64,000 bases of DNA from positions 120,480-184,479 of the forward strand of contig CAZAYP010000003.1 of assembly GCA_964489425.1 (NCBI GenBank), given 5' to 3'. Shown one piece after another: positions 52,597 through 64,000 of this stretch (the stretch's first letter is position 1; each line of letters begins with the position of its first letter). The notes under the pieces were generated by a model that was not told the DNA's origin, did no database searches, and was given only the letters and a program-made list of their open reading frames with translations. The translations under genes and the position numbers were made by a program. Origin of the DNA: CAZAYP01 sp964489425 [NCBI: uncultured Verrucomicrobiota bacterium] (GTDB lineage: Bacteria; Verrucomicrobiota; Kiritimatiellia; RZYC01).

Positions 52597-55500
52597 TTAT
52601 TCCGGCAGGGCGGCGCGCAACCGGTAGAACCGGTTGTCCTTGGCGGCGTCGTCCACCTGGATCTCGCCACCCGTGCCGGGGAAGTTGTTGGTGAGCACCA
52701 GCCACCCCTCGACCAGCAAATTCGTCGAGTAAAACGCGCCGTACAGGCGGCGACTTGAAGACTGGAACCGGATCCCATGGGTATCCGCGCCACTGATCAC
52801 GAACAAGGACGCGCCGTTGCGCGGGTCCGTGTCCGCAACGTATTCGTCACGGTTGATCATGCGGTCGCCGTCAGGATCCGCCGTGCCGCCGTTGTCGCCG
52901 GAGATGGTTAGCGGGTTCAGTACCCGCTCGATTTCCCACGGATCAATGATGCCGTCACCATCCGTATCCGCCAGCAGCGGGTTGGTGCCGTAGGCGTATT
53001 CGTCACCATTGTCCAAGCCATCGCCGTCCGGGTCGGCTGCGCCGTCCGCGGCGGAAAGCGGATCCAGCCCGGTCTCCGTCTCGAACTTGTCGCCCATGCC
53101 ATCGCCGTCCGTGTCCCAGGAATCCGCGTTGGTGCCCAGGCGGTTTTCCTCGGCCGTGGTCAGCCCATCATGATCCGCGTCCGCGTCCGGCGCGGCCGCG
53201 GATCCGGCAATGCCGGCCAGGGCGCGGGCCGCGGTGATGTTGGAGAGCGGCCCCAGGTTGCCCGCCTTGTCACGCGCGCGCAGCCCGAGGTAATACAACG
53301 TGTCTGCCAGCGGCACGCTGATGACTGCTGTCTCGGCCGCATACGGCGCCTTGGGTTGTTGCAACAGCGGGAATGCGGCGGCCGCGTCCCAGTTGGCCTC
53401 GGTGATCATGGATTGACTGTAATGCAAGGCATAGGACAACGCCGGGCCGCTCATGTCGTCGTCGCCCACGGCGGTCCATTGCAGGTTCAAGGTGCCGCTA
53501 TCCGCACCCGCATTGGCCAGCAGGTTGGTGATGGCCGCGGGCAGGGTGACATCGGATGACGCCGGCCCGAACACGGCATACGCCGCCGCGTTGGTCACCA
53601 CCGCGGAGATCACATTACGTTCCGGCACCAAAAGCGCGGCCGTGGCGCACCACGACGTGCTGGCCGGGCACCAGCGCATCAGTTGCAGGGCGGTTTCGTC
53701 CAAGCCGGCCACCTCGTCGTCGGCATACGATACGTTCAGCACCGCGTTGGAGTTTTGCCATCCGGCCGCGTCCACCAGCGCCACCCAGACCACGGCGCCC
53801 ACCTGGTTGGTGTAGCCGCCGGCAGCGGGCAGGACAGCCGGACCGGAGCCGGCATAGACCAGGGCGCGCGTATCCTGTGCCAACCCACGGGTGCCGACGG
53901 CCAGGTCCACCGCGCCGTCCAGCGAGTAGGCGTGGTTGATGATCGCGGCGGATACCGCGCGGATCGCAAGTTCATCCATCACGTTGTTGCTCTGGCCATC
54001 CGCGGATTGGCCCACGATGTTGAGGCTGCCTTCCGTGGCCGAGCCCAGGACCAATGCGCCGGTGTAGGCGTTGCCGCCTGCGGCCGTCATGGCCACGGCC
54101 ACGCCGCTGCCGCCGGCCGGGTACCAGGTCACGGTTGGCGCCTGGGCCAGGCTCTTGCTGACCTGCAGCCGCAAGGCAAGGCTGTTGCTGGAAGAAAACG
54201 CGCCGGACATCACCCACCCCAGATTGGTGGCGTTGAGCTGGGTGAACGCGCGCTCAGGATCCGGCGCGATCTCGATGACCTGCTCGCCAGCGCCGGCCGG
54301 CGCGGCCAAGGCCGCCACCAAGCGACCTTGGGCGCGCACTTCCACGGTATCGCCCGGCGTCACATCCCAGGCCATCAACCGGCCATCATCAGCCGTGGCG
54401 CCAAGATCCTCGTACCGGTCCGCCACGGCTGAGCGCAGGCCCACACCAGCGTTGACCACCGGTTGCCCGTGCCGTACCACGCGCACGGCCAGCGGGTACG
54501 CCGCGGAACCTGCGCGCCGCAGGCCGGACCAGCCGGCGCCGTCGATCGCCACCCGGCAAGCTGCGTAAGGCGCAGGAATGAACTCCGGACCCTCGCGGTC
54601 AAGGGCCGTGGCCTGGCCATTGGCAAAGTAGCCGTAAGGCGGCACAACAATGCTCACCGGCACGCCAGCGGGGAACGCCGCGTTGGTGAACACCCGCTCG
54701 AACCGCGACTCCACAAACTGCCAGCAGGGCCAGCGCCGGCCCTGGGTGTCGTACCCGCGCTCCGCGATCTGCTCGGTGAGCGTGGCCGGGTCCGCGTTGG
54801 TGGGATAGTACGCAAGGTAGTCGTTATAGGACGACATTTCCGTGGCGTACCAGTCTTCGTCCATGCAGCCATAGCTGGCCGGGACCAGGTCCGGGTGCTC
54901 GCGCCGGTACTTGGCCCAGTGGGCCTGGCTGTGCTCGCCGTCGTATTCCTCGCGGAACAGGCCCAGGGCGTAATGCATGAACTCCTGGCCAATGGCCTTG
55001 TAGTACAGTTCCTGGTCCGGCTCCTGCAGCTTCCAGGTGGACTTGAAGAACATGTAGTTCTCGCCCGGATGGTTGATGCCGTCGATACGTTTGACGTACG
55101 GCCGCTCGTTGGGGCTGAAGTTGCCGTTCTCCACCACCATGTCCGCATCCGCCCAGGTGGCCGTGTTCTTGGGCACGTCCGAGGTGACCGAGATCAGGCC
55201 GAACTTCATCTGGCCGTCCGTGGCGTCGTACAAGTAAGCCGAAGCGCTGGCAAACCCGCTGCGCAGCCGGCCCAGGAAGTTGGTGTCCGCCAGGGTGGTG
55301 GCCACGCGCAGGTTCCACTCGAACACCGGGTGGCCAAGGCGCAGGTACAGGGTCTCGCCACGCTCCAGCAGTGCCAAGTCGTCAGCCGCCAGCACGTACG
55401 ATCGCCACGCGCCGTCCCAGTTGGTGGACGAATCCGTGCCGCCAAGATCACTGTCCATCCAGAGGGTGTACATCACGTTGCTGACCGATTCGCGGCCGGG

Positions 55501-58500
55501 CTTGACCGGCGCCTGCTCGTGCACCTTGCGCCGGGCGAAAAGCTGGGCGCCCTGCCGGGCTGCCAGCGCCACGGACAGGTATCCGCGGTTGTCTGCGCTG
55601 TTATCGGTGATGCCAGCCAGGCTGGCGGCGAGGCGGCCGTCATAGTACACCTCGGCCAGACCCACGGCCTCGCCCACGTCGTATGCGTCGTTGCCGTTCT
55701 GGTCAATCCATGTGCGCACCTGCCAGCCACCGGCCTCCCGCGTGTCCAGCAGGAAGTCCGCGCTCTGCCCGGCGCCGCCGCCGGCGCTGACCCGCGCGCG
55801 CATGTTGGTGGCCAGGTAACCGGCCCAGTCCGCATCCGCATCCCACACGATCCGCCGGTCGCTGCCGGGCACCACGTTCGTGCCCAGGTCGCCAGACGCG
55901 GAAATGGCCGGAACCGCCCAAGACCAGCCGCCGTCGCTGGAGAACGCCACGGCCACGCCGGGCGCGGCGCCGGTGATTGCGTTGAAGTCGTAGTACACGT
56001 CCACCAGCCGCGTCCCGGGGCGCTGGGCGGCGCGGACATTGCGGATGAAGTCCGGGGCTAACGCAACATGCTTCCACGAGAACTGGTAGCATGGCGGCGT
56101 GAAAAACTCTTCCGTTCCCGCGTAGCCGACGCAACTCACCCGCATCGTGGCGCTGGCGCAATCCAGGTCGCTGAACTCGTAGTAGCCGTCCGCAGCAGCC
56201 GTGGTCTCGTGCGCACCGTACACCACGCGCGCGCCGGCAACGCGTTCGCCGGTGACGTTGTTGGCCACGTAGCCGCCGAACGCCGTGCGCCGCAGGAAAT
56301 GGGCGATAACGGACTTGTCGCCGGTCATGACCAGCGCATACGCGCGGTTCGTGCCTGCGGCGTCGCCACTCCAGTAATCGAACAGGTACCCGGACGCGGC
56401 CGTGGCGGTCACGGTCACAGCCTGGCCGTTGTCATAGCGGCTGTCACCGCCCGCGGCCGGGGCCACGGCGACGGCGCCGGCGGCCGCGGGAGTAACCGCG
56501 GTTTGGAGGGCATGGCGCGGGGCATTGGTCACCAGCAGGGTCACGAGAATGTTGCTTGTGCCGCCAGGGGTGGCGGTCACGCTGATGGTACCGGTATACG
56601 ACCCGACCGCGAGTGCGCTTGTATTGGTATAACCGACCACCAGCAGGTCCTGCTCCCCGTGGCTGATGCCTTCATCCGGACTGATGGTCAGCCAGGCGGC
56701 GTCAGCCGTCGCGCTGTACGGCATGGCTTGGCCGCCCGCGTTCCACACCTGCAGGTCCTGGGCCACAGCAGACTGGCCTTGGGCCATGGCCTGCTGGAAC
56801 GAACCCGGCGCCACGGCCAGTTCCGGCGGGTTGACCCCCGCCGCCGGGATCACCTGCAGCGCCACCTGCACCGCGACCGGCGCGTTGGACGCCCCGGCCG
56901 CAGCCACGATAACCACGCCTGTGTACTGACCCACGCCCAGGCCGGCGCTATGGAAAAACAACGCCAAGGTGTCGTGCTCGCCCAGGCTCTGCCCGATGTT
57001 GCTGCTGAGGCTCAGCCAGGACACGTTCGTGGCCAGCGAGTACGAGAGCACCGTGCCGGCCATATCATTCCACACTTCCAGCGTCCGGCTCAGCGCATTG
57101 GATCCTTCCACCACCTGGTTGTATATGGCTAGCGGTGACACCATAAGCCACGCGGGCGGGGGCTGCACCTGCAGGATGACAGCGATGGCTTGGGGCGAAT
57201 TGGTTGCGTTGTCCGCGGCCACGGTGATTATCCCCGTGTAGCTCTGGCCCCAGAACCCGGACTCCATGCCCGTGGTCACGTATTCGACCGTCAACGCATT
57301 GGTCACGCCCTGGTCCAGCGACCCGGACGCCGGGCTCAGCCGGAACCATCCGGCATCCGCAGTCACCTGGTACCGAAGCGTGCCGCTGCCGGCATTCCAC
57401 AGGTTGAACGATTGGGACGCGGCATTGTACCCCCGCGCGACCATGTTGCTCATCACGACCACGTCGCAGCCGATGCCCGGCCTCTCGTCGCGGATATAGA
57501 CCATGCCCCAGGCCGGGTTGGCCTTGTAATAGGCATCGTTCACCAGCACAGCCGCAGGGGTGCCGGCCAAGTCGGTGACGTACAGGTCGCTGTCCGTGGC
57601 AGACAGGGTACGGGCGAACGCCAGGCGCCGGCTATCCGGCGCAAAGCCTGGCTCGCGATCGGTCAAGCCGCCGCTGGACGTCAACTCCCGCGCCGTATTC
57701 CACGCCAGATCGTGCGCCACAACGCGGTATGGCAGGCCCGTATCGCCGGACGCCTGGGCAAAGGCCAGGTAGCGCCCGTCCGCACTGACCGTACCGCCCG
57801 CCTTGGCATGGCCGTTGTTGGCCAACACCACCGCACCGGCGGTGGCCGCCGGATCCAGCGCCTTGACCACCGTGCCCGGCAGCCAGCAGGGGTCGGTATA
57901 GTAGTAGAGGCAGCCGCTGTTGCGGTCGATGCCCAGCGGAACCTGGCGGCCAGGTTCGACCACGAGGGTAGAGCTGCCACCAGCCAGCAGCACTTGTTGC
58001 AGATCGCCGCCGCAATCCGCGGAGGACCCTCCGGCGAACCCGCTGTTGTCCACCAGCCATTCCGGCTCTGCCAGGGCGGCGCACGCGGTTTCCGCGCCCG
58101 TGCGCAGGTCGCGCACCACGAGGCGATTGGTGGACCCGAGCTCTTCCTGGTAGGCCAGCCGCAAGCCGTCAGGGCTGACCCGCGGTCGTGTTTGCGTGCC
58201 GTTTTTGCGCACGAGGCATACAGGTTCGCTGCCCGCGGGATCCGTCATCCAGATGTCCGCATCGCCATACGCATCAGAGTCGAACAGGATGCGCTCGGCG
58301 AAACTGCCGTTGGCATCGTCCACGACCAGGCACACCGGCACCCTGACCGCCGCCAGGCCTTGCGCCGCCGGGGTCACGGTAATCACGGCCTGGTACACGC
58401 CGGCAGACAGGTTGGAACTGGCAAACTGCACGGAAAGCGCATCATGCTCGCCGCTGCTGGCACCGCTCGCCGGCACCACCGTCAACCAGTCAGCATTGTC

Positions 58501-61500
58501 GGTTATGACGTAATCGATAGCATTCGTGCTCCCGCTGTTCCACACGTCCAGGGCCAGGTCTGGAGCACTTTGGCCGACTGCAACGCGGTTGGTCAGCCAT
58601 TCCGGCGCCATGGAGAACTCCGGCAGCACGGCGAGCAGCACGGTTACAGTTTGCGGCGAATTGTTGGCATCGCCGGACGTGATGGTCACCCGGCCCGTGT
58701 AAGCGCCCTCTGCCAAGCCGGCACAGGACAGGGCCAAAGCGTGCGCGACGCGCGCGCCAGACACGCTCGTGCCATTCGTCGGGGTCACGGCCAGCCACGC
58801 GGCATTGTCGCTCAGGGCATAGTTCATGGTCCCGGTACCGGCATTCCACACCACAAGCGCCTGCGTGGACACCGTGCCGCCCACCACCACGGTCTGCTCC
58901 AGCCGGTTGGTGTCCATGGCAATCACCCCCGGGTTGGGCGTGATAGTCAACTGAACTGCCACGTACTGCGGCGAGTTGTCTGCGTCCGGGCTGGTCACGA
59001 TCACCGCGGCCGGATAGCTGCCCACAGCCAGCCCGGCCGTCTCAAAGGCCAGGGTCAGGCTGGTGGTGCCGCCGCTGCTGTTGGTGCCAAACGCCGGCGT
59101 AACACTGAGCCATGGCACCGTAGCTGAGACCTGGAACGGCAGGGCCCGGCTGTTACGAGTGTTGCTCAAAACCACGGTTTCATTGGTCGGGTTACGGCCC
59201 TGCACCGCGCTGGGCGCCAACGCCGCAGGCGCGAGCCCCAGCGCGCCTGGTTCCGCGGCCACGTGCAGCAACACGCTCACCACTTGGGGCGAGTTGCCGG
59301 CCTGGCCCGAGGTGATGCTCACCCGGCCGGTGTAGCTGCCCGCGGCCAAGCCAGAGATGTTGGTTATGGTGATGTCATGCAGGCTGTGCTCCTGGAAGCT
59401 CGCGCCGAACGCCGGGCTCACTTTCAACCAGGCCGCGTCCGACGCCAGGCTGTAGAGCATGGCATTGGTGGGGGTCCACCACCCGGAGTTCCACACCTCC
59501 ACGCGCCGGGTCACGGTGGTGACCGCGCCGGCCATGACCGAGTTGGAGAAGGCCGTTGGTGAGACGGCAATGTTCATCACCTGTGGCTCGGTGACCGTCA
59601 GGTCCACAGGGATCACCAGCGGCGAGTTGGTAGCCCACGGCGCGCTGATGGTGATGGCCGCGCTGTAACTGCCGACCGCGAGACCCGCGGTCGTATACGT
59701 GACCGTGATGGTGTCCGCCTCGCCCGTGCTTGTGCCCGAGACCGGCGACATACCCAGCCACGACTTATTGACCACCAGAGAGTAGTCCATGCTTCCGTAC
59801 CCGGCATTCCAGACTTGGAACTGGTGGCTGGCCACGTTCTGGCCTTGGGCCACACTGCGGACCACGCTGGCCATGGACGCGCCGATTTCCGGACTGGCAT
59901 TGCAGTTGTCGTATTCCACCACGTAGGCCGAGACGTGGGAGTAGGTGTACCCGCTCCAGGAGTTGCTGCCCAAGTCATTCCATTGGGACCCGTAATCCGC
60001 GTTGTACGCGCCGTAATAGCCAAGGTACCGCTCGTCGTGCGGGCTGTCTGAGGGCTCGCCATGCGCCCAGTTCGCATAACCCCACGGCTCGCCCGTGACC
60101 CAGCACCACCCGCCGCCCGGTTCAGACGCATTGTTCGTCTGGTACCCGCCCAGCCAAGGGCCGATGCACAACACATTGGTTCCAGGAACACTACCCCAGA
60201 AGCACGCCTGGGTCTTGACCAGACTGAACACGAACGCGTTTTCATTGCTGGACGCGATCGTGGCCAGATGTCCGCCGCGCGCCTCGGCTGCCGTCTTGGC
60301 CGGTTCCCAGCCCATACCGTTGGTGCCCACGTACACCACCTCGTAACAATGCCCGTTGCCGCCCTGGGAATAATCCCACGCGATCAACCCCGTACCTGGA
60401 TAATCATCGACCGTGACGTTCTTGTCATTCGTTCGCGTTATGCCGTTCTCGGAATAAACCGCCCGGATAGTGATTACAGTGTCTGTGGTTACATCGCCCA
60501 CCCACAGTCGGTTATTGCTGAATCCAGCACCGCCGGGCAATGGCGCAATCACGCTCCATGTTGCACCGGCAGATACGTCTACACCGTCAGTGTCCTCATA
60601 CTGTGCCAAGCAAACATAAGCCTTCGCGCTGCTTTCCCTGATGTCCGCATCGCCAAGAATCAGGATATTGGTCAGACCATTGGTCACCAACAGCCCCTGG
60701 TATTCGAAGGCGCCCATGTCTACAGTGCCTGCCACTATCCGAGGATGGCCGTCCAAGTCCGAGCTCCCCACCGCATGGCTATTATTACCCCGGTTGACAC
60801 AGGGCGAATTGGATTGAAGGACGAAATTACCAGCCGCCGCATTCACAAACTGCGGTGCGTTCGTACTGTTGCCCGAGCCGCTACCCGGAAGTGGTGTTGT
60901 ACATGTGTAGTTTAGAACAGCGTTGGCGTGGTTTGGCGAACTCGGGGCCACATTATAATACACCACACAGTTATTTTGTGTCCCGATGTAGACACCACCG
61001 GCCTGATTGCTCGCCGTATTCCAAATAACTGAACAATTATTCAAAACAGACAAGAAGGTGCCGCCGCCCTTGTCCCCGGCACTGTTGCCGTTCAGCAAGC
61101 AATTGTCCAACACCACCTGCCCCCCACCGCCACCCCAACGATAGGCGGCATTTCCGCTGATGACGCAGTTGGACACCCGCGCCCATTCCCCGTTGCTGCA
61201 CCACACCCCGCCCCCGTCATCGTCCGCATTACCGCGCAAACTGTGGGTCGCCCCGTTGGTCAACGTAAAGCCCATCAAGACCGCCCCATTGGTTATTGCC
61301 ACGCAGCGGACTGCGCTTTTCCCGATAGGTCCTTGTCCTTTGATAATGGTTACGGCGGGCCCATTGACGCTGCTGACAGTTACCGGCTTGTGAATAACCA
61401 CCCGGTTCGTCAATCCCGCCCAAGACCCTGGATACCCCGCCCGGCCACCCGTCTCGTACACGCCGTTGGTCACCCAGATGACCTCCCCGTTGTTCGCCAC

Positions 61501-64000
61501 ATCAATGGCGTCCTGGATCGTTGGAGCAGCCATGGCCCAATTCGTATAAGGCGCCAGCGCCCCGGGGTTGTTGACCCGCACATAACGATATCCAGCGACA
61601 ATCGTGGGAGTAGGTGTCGGAGTTGGAGTTGGTGTGACCGTTGGCGTTGCAGTGGCCGTTGGCGTGGGCGTGGCTGTTGGCTGATTCGTGTAGTCGTAGA
61701 GCGCCGCCACCTCTAAGGACGAGAGCGCCCGGCGGTAAATGCGCACATCATCCAAGTCCGCCTTGATGAACTCGTTGACCGGATGACCGTCCGGCCGGAA
61801 CGACCGGCCCAGGCGCAGGTTGTGCCGCGTCCCAATGAAAGCCGAATCCACGCGATTGGTTTCGAAGAGCCCATCCAGGTAGACAGATAACAGATTGTTG
61901 GTGTCGCGGCTGATAGTCACCAAGTGCCACTGGCCATCCCCGTCAGGCTTCCGGCCAGTCGGTGTATCCCCGCCCACATTGCCAATCCGGGCGGCCAGAC
62001 CACCATTGCCGCTCGCATAGATTTGCACCCCGTTGAATGGACTGTTGATATCATTCCAAGACAACACGGTCCGCCAAGTCGAGTTGGTCTGCGTGGACCG
62101 CATCCACAACGAGGCAGTAACTGGCACCGTAATATCCACTGCCAGTGCCTCTAAGAATGCATTTGAGCCGTTGAATTGCAATGCCCGGTTACTTTGATCA
62201 TGCCGATCCGCAACCCAAGTCGCAAAACGGTTAGTGCAGTCGTAATGGTTTGTGGTGGTATCCAGCACGTCCCCATCCAAAGGATAATGCGCCAACAAAT
62301 CCTCATCCAATGGCGATGCACTATTCGTATATTCATACGCTCCCATGTCCACCACCGAATTCACAATCCGGGCATTGCCAGCCAAATCTCTGCTGCCCAC
62401 GGCGTAGCTGTTGCTCCCACGATCAATACAGGGCGATGCAGTTTGCAGGCGATAAACGCCGCTTTCGCGACCAACAAATCCAGGATCACTCGCGATATTT
62501 CCGATTCCACTCTCCGGTTGCGGGTCGGTGCAAGAAGAATTCAGCAATGCTCCGGAACAATTAGCGCCGCTCGGGGCCACGTTGAAGTACACCACGCAGT
62601 TGTTTTGAGTGCCTAAAATCAAGCCACCGCCCTGGTTGCTTGCCGTATTCCCACTCACTGTACAGTTGTTCATGAGGCACAAGAACGCGCCGCCACCTTT
62701 GTCGCCAGCGCTGTTGCCAACCAACAAACTGTTGTTGAGCACCACTTGGCCCCCACCACCACCCCAGCGGTAGGCCGAATTCCCGCTGATCACACAGTTT
62801 GACACCCGCGCCCATTCCCCGTTGCCGCACCACACTCCGCCCCCGTCATCGTCCGCATTACCCCGCAAACTGTGGGTCGCCCCGTTGGTCAACGTAAAGC
62901 CCATCAAGACCGCCCCATTGGTTATTGCCACGCAGCGGACTGCGCTTTTCCCGATAGGTCCTTGTCCTTTGATAATGGTTACGGCGGGCCCATTGACGCT
63001 GCTGACAGTTACCGGTTTGTGAATAACCACCCGGTTCGTCAATCCCGCCCAAGACCCCGGATACCCCGCCCGGCCACCCGTCTCGTACACGCCGTTGGTC
63101 ACCCAGATAACCTCCCCATTGTTCGCCACGTCAATGGCGTCCTGGATCGTTGGAGCGGCCATGGCCCAATTCGTATAAGGCGCCAGCGCCCCGGGGTTGT
63201 TGACCCGTACATAACGATCCCCCGACACGATCATGGGTGTGAGGGTTGGCGTTGGAGTGGGCGTAGCCGTTGGCGTGGGCGTGGGCGTGGATGTTGGCTG
63301 GTTGGTGTAGTCGTAGAGCGCCGCCACCTCTAAGGACGAAAGAGCCCGGCGATAAATACGAACATCATCCAAGTCCGCCTTGATGAACTCGTTGACCGGA
63401 TGACTGTCCGGCCGGAACGACCGGCCCAGGCGCAGGTTGTGCCGCGTCCCAATCAAGGCCGTATCGACGCGGTTGGTGTCAAGCAACCCGTCCAGATAAA
63501 CAGATAACAGATTATTGGTATCACGGCTGATAGTTATCAAGTGCCACTGGCCGTCACCGTCAGGCTTGCGGCCGGTCGGCGTATCCGAAGCAACATTGCC
63601 GATCCGGGCCGCCAAGCCCCCGTTGCCGCTCGCATAGATTGCCACCCCGTTGAACGGGCTATTGGTATCGTTCCATGACAACAAGTTGCGCCATGTTGAA
63701 TTGGTCTGCGTGGACCGCATCCATAACGAGGCAGTGACTGGCACCGTAATATCCACCGCCAGGGCCTCCAAGAAAGAATTCGACCCGTTGAATTGCAATG
63801 CCCGGTTGCTTTGATCATGCCGATCCGCCACCCAAGTCGCAAAACGGTTTGTGCAGTCGTAATGGTTTGTGGTGGTATCCAGCGTGTCCCCATCCAAAGG
63901 ATAATGCGCCAATAAATCCTCATCCAATGGCGATGCACTATTCGTATATTCATACGCCCCCATGTCCACCACTGAATTCACAATGCGCGCGTTGCCGGCC
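52597..64000 (-). CDS. Giant multidomain secreted protein, 5' end outside window
   Basis: The frame is open from the right edge to 52597: at least 3800 residues, N-terminus missing. In protein order: tandem LamG + TP-linker + beta-helix modules (to ~60715); an Ig-like domain; a C-type-lectin-like domain (59890-60395, [28 protein letters not shown]); five BACON-like repeats (58330-59890); a TolB/PD40 propeller (57480-58310); three more BACON-like repeats; an InlB-B-like repeat (56290-56520); a carboxypeptidase-regulatory domain (56055-56300); and a CLCA-like metalloprotease domain with QEFMH instead of HExxH (54973-54987). An FN3-like domain (~53200-53560), DxDGDG calcium repeats (52800-53195) and a terminal domain ending [10 protein letters not shown] follow. 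Probably a surface or adhesive protein. Confidence 0.92.
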   Translation of the reverse strand, partial: AGNARIVNSVVDMGAYEYTNSASPLDEDLLAHYPLDGDTLDTTTNHYDCTNRFATWVADRHDQSNRALQFNGSNSFLEALAVDITVPVTASLWMRSTQTNSTWRNLLSWNDTNSPFNGVAIYASGNGGLAARIGNVASDTPTGRKPDGDGQWHLITISRDTNNLLSVYLDGLLDTNRVDTALIGTRHNLRLGRSFRPDSHPVNEFIKADLDDVRIYRRALSSLEVAALYDYTNQPTSTPTPTPTATPTPTPTLTPMIVSGDRYVRVNNPGALAPYTNWAMAAPTIQDAIDVANNGEVIWVTNGVYETGGRAGYPGSWAGLTNRVVIHKPVTVSSVNGPAVTIIKGQGPIGKSAVRCVAITNGAVLMGFTLTNGATHSLRGNADDDGGGVWCGNGEWARVSNCVISGNSAYRWGGGGGQVVLNNSLLVGNSAGDKGGGAFLCLMNNCTVSGNTASNQGGGLILGTQNNCVVYFNVAPSGANCSGALLNSSCTDPQPESGIGNIASDPGFVGRESGVYRLQTASPCIDRGSNSYAVGSRDLAGNARIVNSVVDMGAYEYTNSASPLDEDLLAHYPLDGDVLDTTTNHYDCTNRFATWVADRHDQSNRALQFNGSNAFLEALAVDITVPVTASLWMRSTQTNSTWRTVLSWNDINSPFNGVQIYASGNGGLAARIGNVGGDTPTGRKPDGDGQWHLVTISRDTNNLLSVYLDGLFETNRVDSAFIGTRHNLRLGRSFRPDGHPVNEFIKADLDDVRIYRRALSSLEVAALYDYTNQPTATPTPTATATPTVTPTPTPTPTPTIVAGYRYVRVNNPGALAPYTNWAMAAPTIQDAIDVANNGEVIWVTNGVYETGGRAGYPGSWAGLTNRVVIHKPVTVSSVNGPAVTIIKGQGPIGKSAVRCVAITNGAVLMGFTLTNGATHSLRGNADDDGGGVWCSNGEWARVSNCVISGNAAYRWGGGGGQVVLDNCLLNGNSAGDKGGGTFLSVLNNCSVIWNTASNQAGGVYIGTQNNCVVYYNVAPSSPNHANAVLNYTCTTPLPGSGSGNSTNAPQFVNAAAGNFVLQSNSPCVNRGNNSHAVGSSDLDGHPRIVAGTVDMGAFEYQGLLVTNGLTNILILGDADIRESSAKAYVCLAQYEDTDGVDVSAGATWSVIAPLPGGAGFSNNRLWVGDVTTDTVITIRAVYSENGITRTNDKNVTVDDYPGTGLIAWDYSQGGNGHCYEVVYVGTNGMGWEPAKTAAEARGGHLATIASSNENAFVFSLVKTQACFWGSVPGTNVLCIGPWLGGYQTNNASEPGGGWCWVTGEPWGYANWAHGEPSDSPHDERYLGYYGAYNADYGSQWNDLGSNSWSGYTYSHVSAYVVEYDNCNASPEIGASMASVVRSVAQGQNVASHQFQVWNAGYGSMDYSLVVNKSWLGMSPVSGTSTGEADTITVTYTTAGLAVGSYSAAITISAPWATNSPLVIPVDLTVTEPQVMNIAVSPTAFSNSVMAGAVTTVTRRVEVWNSGWWTPTNAMLYSLASDAAWLKVSPAFGASFQEHSLHDITITNISGLAAGSYTGRVSITSGQAGNSPQVVSVLLHVAAEPGALGLAPAALAPSAVQGRNPTNETVVLSNTRNSRALPFQVSATVPWLSVTPAFGTNSSGGTTSLTLAFETAGLAVGSYPAAVIVTSPDADNSPQYVAVQLTITPNPGVIAMDTNRLEQTVVVGGTVSTQALVVWNAGTGTMNYALSDNAAWLAVTPTNGTSVSGARVAHALALSCAGLAEGAYTGRVTITSGDANNSPQTVTVLLAVLPEFSMAPEWLTNRVAVGQSAPDLALDVWNSGSTNAIDYVITDNADWLTVVPASGASSGEHDALSVQFASSNLSAGVYQAVITVTPAAQGLAAVRVPVCLVVDDANGSFAERILFDSDAYGDADIWMTDPAGSEPVCLVRKNGTQTRPRVSPDGLRLAYQEELGSTNRLVVRDLRTGAETACAALAEPEWLVDNSGFAGGSSADCGGDLQQVLLAGGSSTLVVEPGRQVPLGIDRNSGCLYYYTDPCWLPGTVVKALDPAATAGAVVLANNGHAKAGGTVSADGRYLAFAQASGDTGLPYRVVAHDLAWNTARELTSSGGLTDREPGFAPDSRRLAFARTLSATDSDLYVTDLAGTPAAVLVNDAYYKANPAWGMVYIRDERPGIGCDVVVMSNMVARGYNAASQSFNLWNAGSGTLRYQVTADAGWFRLSPASGSLDQGVTNALTVEYVTTGMESGFWGQSYTGIITVAADNATNSPQAIAVILQVQPPPAWLMVSPLAIYNQVVEGSNALSRTLEVWNDMAGTVLSYSLATNVSWLSLSSNIGQSLGEHDTLALFFHSAGLGVGQYTGVVIVAAAGASNAPVAVQVALQVIPAAGVNPPELAVAPGSFQQAMAQGQSAVAQDLQVWNAGGQAMPYSATADAAWLTISPDEGISHGEQDLLVVGYTNTSALAVGSYTGTISVTATPGGTSNILVTLLVTNAPRHALQTAVTPAAAGAVAVAPAAGGDSRYDNGQAVTVTATAASGYLFDYWSGDAAGTNRAYALVMTGDKSVIAHFLRRTAFGGYVANNVTGERVAGARVVYGAHETTAAADGYYEFSDLDCASATMRVSCVGYAGTEEFFTPPCYQFSWKHVALAPDFIRNVRAAQRPGTRLVDVYYDFNAITGAAPGVAVAFSSDGGWSWAVPAISASGDLGTNVVPGSDRRIVWDADADWAGYLATNMRARVSAGGGAGQSADFLLDTREAGGWQVRTWIDQNGNDAYDVGEAVGLAEVYYDGRLAASLAGITDNSADNRGYLSVALAARQGAQLFARRKVHEQAPVKPGRESVSNVMYTLWMDSDLGGTDSSTNWDGAWRSYVLAADDLALLERGETLYLRLGHPVFEWNLRVATTLADTNFLGRLRSGFASASAYLYDATDGQMKFGLISVTSDVPKNTATWADADMVVENGNFSPNERPYVKRIDGINHPGENYMFFKSTWKLQEPDQELYYKAIGQEFMHYALGLFREEYDGEHSQAHWAKYRREHPDLVPASYGCMDEDWYATEMSSYNDYLAYYPTNADPATLTEQIAERGYDTQGRRWPCWQFVESRFERVFTNAAFPAGVPVSIVVPPYGYFANGQATALDREGPEFIPAPYAACRVAIDGAGWSGLRRAGSAAYPLAVRVVRHGQPVVNAGVGLRSAVADRYEDLGATADDGRLMAWDVTPGDTVEVRAQGRLVAALAAPAGAGEQVIEIAPDPERAFTQLNATNLGWVMSGAFSSSNSLALRLQVSKSLAQAPTVTWYPAGGSGVAVAMTAAGGNAYTGALVLGSATEGSLNIVGQSADGQSNNVMDELAIRAVSAAIINHAYSLDGAVDLAVGTRGLAQDTRALVYAGSGPAVLPAAGGYTNQVGAVVWVALVDAAGWQNSNAVLNVSYADDEVAGLDETALQLMRWCPASTSWCATAALLVPERNVISAVVTNAAAYAVFGPASSDVTLPAAITNLLANAGADSGTLNLQWTAVGDDDMSGPALSYALHYSQSMITEANWDAAAAFPLLQQPKAPYAAETAVISVPLADTLYYLGLRARDKAGNLGPLSNITAARALAGIAGSAAAPDADADHDGLTTAEENRLGTNADSWDTDGDGMGDKFETETGLDPLSAADGAADPDGDGLDNGDEYAYGTNPLLADTDGDGIIDPWEIERVLNPLTISGDNGGTADPDGDRMINRDEYVADTDPRNGASLFVISGADTHGIRFQSSSRRLYGAFYSTNLLVEGWLVLTNNFPGTGGEIQVDDAAKDNRFYRLRAALPE
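60715..62343 (-). repeat. In-frame 1629-bp repeat unit, copy B (LamG + linker + beta-helix)
   Basis: This unit and the next one toward the right edge code for the same module order. The beta-helix part at 61200-61600 is almost base-identical to 62829-63229. The TP-linker near 61595-61680 is longer and more varied than in the other copy. Confidence 0.85.
62344..63960 (-). repeat. In-frame 1617-bp repeat unit, copy A
   Basis: Second full unit of the same module. The offset to copy B is 1617 bp in the LamG part and 1629 bp in the beta-helix part, the difference being a 12-bp change in the Thr-Pro linker. The sequence from 63961 to the window edge starts a further unit, so at least three exist. 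Confidence 0.85.

Overview
The window looks like a piece of chromosome from a high-GC, Gram-negative-type bacterium of the PVC group (Kiritimatiellota/Verrucomicrobiota/Lentisphaerota-like). This is an inference. It rests on very large secreted proteins with LamG, beta-helix, CARDB, LVIVD and BACON-like modules that end in DxDGDG repeats followed by 'DPRDA/DPRNG' and an FYR/YYR tail; on a 1016-aa SecA with a large insertion; and on TATAGT-like -10 boxes. TolC, HlyD and Tat-targeted proteins show an outer membrane. LarC, a [NiFe] hydrogenase and a ferredoxin-nitroreductase fit an anaerobic or microaerobic life. No rRNA, tRNA, CRISPR array, prophage or transposase was seen.

Layout. 0-4 kb: 3' end of murI, convergent with a 1115-aa secreted GH57/deacetylase-like protein. 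4-10 kb: tight operon of an STAS anti-anti-sigma factor, larC, a WalJ/YycJ-type metallo-hydrolase and a SWIM-SNF2 helicase. 10-19 kb: secA, a methyltransferase, a nitroreductase, a six-helix membrane protein, a dimeric dUTPase-like protein, a NifA-type sigma-54 activator, an AEC carrier and an orphan FliE-like protein. 19-27 kb: a four-gene minus-strand type I export operon (TolC, double cNMP-binding/C39 peptidase/ABC exporter, M28 peptidase, HlyD), divergent from a ferredoxin-nitroreductase with a palindromic operator over its predicted start point. 28-37.6 kb: a minus-strand [NiFe] hydrogenase region (small subunit, large subunit, maturation protease) whose last gene overlaps a 1511-aa secreted CARDB/LVIVD protein. 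Upstream lies a signal-peptide protein whose frame is interrupted by one TGA and then continues into a membrane domain. 38-50.9 kb: a plus-strand operon (transglutaminase-like protein, two membrane/winged-helix proteins, SDR, amidohydrolase), then an NAD-dependent epimerase, a GT2 and a B12-type radical SAM gene, converging on a minus-strand operon (GT-B glycosyltransferase, second B12-type radical SAM, GT39-like membrane transferase). 50.9-52.6 kb: about 1.75 kb of gene-free DNA full of repeats. 52.6 kb to the right edge: one giant secreted protein of at least 3800 residues, 5' end outside the window, with tandem in-frame repeats of about 1.62 kb.

How the parts may work together. The type I exporter processes and moves substrates across both membranes. 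Three giant envelope or secreted proteins share a C-terminal architecture that may act as a sorting or anchoring unit. The hydrogenase is exported by Tat through its small subunit. The 38-51 kb block looks like a lipid/glycan or other cell-surface modification locus.

The observation most worth testing is the in-frame TGA at 36381-36383. It sits between FEYG and GGTCSYSWRVP, with a perfect 6-bp stem-loop starting 14 nt downstream. This suggests a selenocysteine in a membrane-anchored protein encoded just upstream of the hydrogenase genes.
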